Assembly: GCA_030562195.1 (NCBI GenBank)
Contig: CM060199.1
Location: forward strand, 10,002,338 to 10,066,337
Direction: 5' to 3'
DNA length: 64,000 nt
DNA from: Nipponacmea schrenckii
Lineage: Eukaryota > Mollusca > Gastropoda > Lottiidae
This document shows, piece after piece, positions 61,629 to 64,000 of the stretch (position 1 is the stretch's first letter; every line of letters begins with the position of its first letter). Below the pieces are notes generated by a model. The model was not told the DNA's origin. It did no database searches and saw only the letters and a program-made list of their open reading frames with translations. Both the position numbers and the translations under genes were made by a program.

Positions 61629-64000
61629 CTCTTAACAGCTAATTGGTTAGAGAAATAAGTGGTAATCTGTATAGATGGAACAATAATGAAAATACTGGAT
61701 GCTTTATGAAATACTAAATAATGTACCTAGAATATGTCACAACAGTCCTTATTCCATGCTATATGTATATTTTGGCTATAGCATGTAATTGCTTCGCTGT
61801 AATAAACTATACTATAATAAAATGTTAATAGATGTTATTTTTTCTCTAAAAAGTCAATACAATCTTACCTTTTTAAAAAGAGAATTCCAAAACATATATA
61901 AACTATAAGAAAACACATTTGTTATGAAACAGCATGAATTTATGGTCCAATGTATCTAATTTTACAACCTATAGCATGATTCAAAGTATTAGTTTTATAT
62001 ATTTTATTATTCCTGTACTTATTATAATCATATTCCCATTTCACCATATATCATCTACCTGATCAATACATCTCATGTGGGTGTTAAAGCGTTCAGTTTT
62101 AATGAGAGATCTATCTATTGTTTACCTCATGACATTCAAGCTTAATCATCACATTCTATTCCATTTACTCATTTTGGTGACTGATTTAACATTCCTTGGT
62201 TTAAATGGAATATGGTTGATATTGAAGTGATATGATATTTCCACTTTTTGCTTTGCTTAGTTTTAACCTTGCATGTCACTTTGCAGAATGAAAATATTCT
62301 GTTTGTCTACAATTAAATGAAAGTTTACATGTTTCCTTCATTTCAGACCTCAATTGTACATTCAAATTGATATAAGTTCTTGCATTGTTACATTAACAGA
62401 CTGAACTTACAAATTATCAAGTTTGATTGATCACAAACTGAATGCATTATACTAATTCCAGAAAGTGAAGCAGGAGTTTTCTAAATGGGATAAATACAAT
62501 TACAACATAGGGTACCTGAGAGTTCGCATGAACTAGGTGAACTACTCTAGTACAGGTATTCTACCAGTATTCTTACTAAGATTCGGGTACAGAGACACTT
62601 AAAGAATCCAAATGTTAAAACGCAGAATTATGTACCTTGAGCAGTAATGAGTGGTAAACAATGTACCCATTAGAGATTAAAATCGTGTCTGACACAATTT
62701 TGACTAATAAATTCATGACAATAAAATAAAACATAATATGAATTATTTTCAGTGATTCAGTCCATGTTAATTTCAGTCAATTGTAATACTTATTAGAGTT
62801 AACAACAGGTGTATTCATAGCAGGTTATTTTAATCTTTTAAACAAAGTTCAGCTTTGAGTCCAATTCTAAGCTTTTTTTATAATAACAGCCTTTGAGGTT
62901 TGCATGAAACTGTATTGTGACCATTTGTTTTGTTGTTTTGATATTTTTAGCATTCAGATTTTTGTCAGAGTTAACTTTGATTTTTGTTGTTCAGATTGGA
63001 CAATAAAACAAAACTCCATTTAATATAGACTATGCATGTTAACAATCAGAAAGAAGAATAAAATTCTGCTCGTCTGCCATTTCCTTATTGTACGCTTCAT
63101 AGCTCTACTCATCCTCACTTGCCCAATTAAGTGCAGAAAGGTAGAACACAAAACACTGTTAATTTTATTTTATAAAGGTATCCATTTGTTTCTTCATTCA
63201 AGGAAATTCTCATAGTCATGGTTGATTTGCTGAGCTTCAAAGTTAAAATGTAGTCATTTTTCTAATAATCAACTCTTAGTTCAGTTATAGATGTGAGTGT
63301 TAAATAATAGTAAACCACAATAATAAACCCTGAACTTTAGATATTGATGGTACATTTGATTAGATTGAAATTGGTGCAAATTTTTCTCTAATTCGTTTGA
63401 ATCAATTAATTGAAATGGATTTTCTAACGTGGGAAAGTCATGCATCTTTATACCCCACACCTAACTCTGTAAGTTCACCCACCCCTTCTTGACTGTGATA
63501 TTCAGATCACAGGAGCACTGTATAATAGTCAAGATGGATTTATCATGTGGTTTAATGGTAAAAAATTCGAAAATTTCAACAATATTTTATAATCATTCAT
63601 TCTTAAATTCTTACCAGAAATTCAATAATTTTAGATGTCTTTTTTGAAAGATTTTTGGGACATCGTGATATATTGTTTATAAGTGAATGAAAATCTAATT
63701 TCTAAGCATATAAAATATTGTTGGTTTGTCAAAGACCTCAAATTAAAGTAAATGAATGTTGTAGTTCAGAAACTGTATTTGATCATCAAATAAAAATCCC
63801 AAAAGCAGCAAGTTTCAAAACACATTGCTTACCTTTATTTAAGATCATAATAACCCCACATTGTTTCAATGCTGCTTAAGCTTCAATCCTCCTCCCAGGA
63901 TTAAAATACCTACTATCACATCTGGGTATACTGATAACATTGGTGATATACAGGTTATATCGATGTAACATGTACCAGCATAACACCTGTGTTCATGTCT
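61629..64000. other. CpG-poor AT-rich DNA to the right edge
   Basis: No supportable coding exon. A strong acceptor-like TTTCCTTCATTTCAG ends near 62346 but the frame after it closes quickly. One Su(H)-type word (CGTGGGAAA) is at 63428-63436. Confidence 0.4.

Noticed and set aside
1..64000. CRISPR arrays, bacterial operons, rRNA, viral or retroelement polymerase genes
   Set aside because: None seen. The repeats present are eukaryotic satellites and a MITE, and no reverse transcriptase or transposase motif was found by reading.

Overview
This is animal (metazoan) nuclear DNA: AT-rich, with introns, GT-AG splice sites and long non-coding stretches. The one certain gene is a complete Delta-type Notch ligand on the minus strand (CDS 1435-15235, ten coding exons, 801 residues). 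Its domains run: signal peptide, MNNL, DSL, nine EGF repeats, one transmembrane helix, and an intracellular tail ending in the PDZ ligand ATEV. Domain order, the nine EGF repeats, the AT-rich composition and the frequent AGGCCTA/AGCCTA words suggest a marine invertebrate, perhaps a lophotrochozoan such as a mollusc. That placement is inference; no species marker was found.

Layout. 1-1434 is 3' flank or 3' UTR of Delta, with a cluster of CACGTG E-boxes at its far left. 1435-15235 is the Delta gene. Intron 3 and intron 4 hold GC-richer blocks with E-box and Sox-type words that look like enhancers. 15236-16550 is the proximal 5' region, with a 3' splice site in the leader, a possible TATA-containing promoter and clustered CAGGTG E-boxes. 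About 16.4-19.0 kb carries four E2F-type sites. A second possible promoter with a perfect splice donor lies near 23.0 kb. From there to about 45 kb I see no coding sequence, only short repeats, motif clusters and AT-rich spacer; this looks like a regulatory desert upstream of Delta.

Near 45.4-46.1 kb the sequence changes character. CpG dinucleotides drop several-fold and stay rare to the right edge. The drop coincides with a candidate first coding exon of a plus-strand gene (46097-46193, start at 46152), preceded by a candidate leader exon and by five perfect Su(H)/CSL sites within 5.3 kb. I read 46-64 kb as mostly intron of a second, unidentified, probably body-methylated gene running rightward. 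It contains a 48-bp-arm perfect hairpin just upstream, a decayed tandem array, a 15-bp minisatellite split by a TA-flanked MITE, and a possible basic coding exon at 57889-58089.

How it may fit together: Delta is the membrane ligand for Notch. Su(H) is the DNA-binding effector of Notch, and proneural bHLH factors acting through CAGGTG/CAGCTG are known activators of Delta. The motif clusters upstream and within introns would suit such a circuit, but they are sequence matches only, with no functional evidence here.
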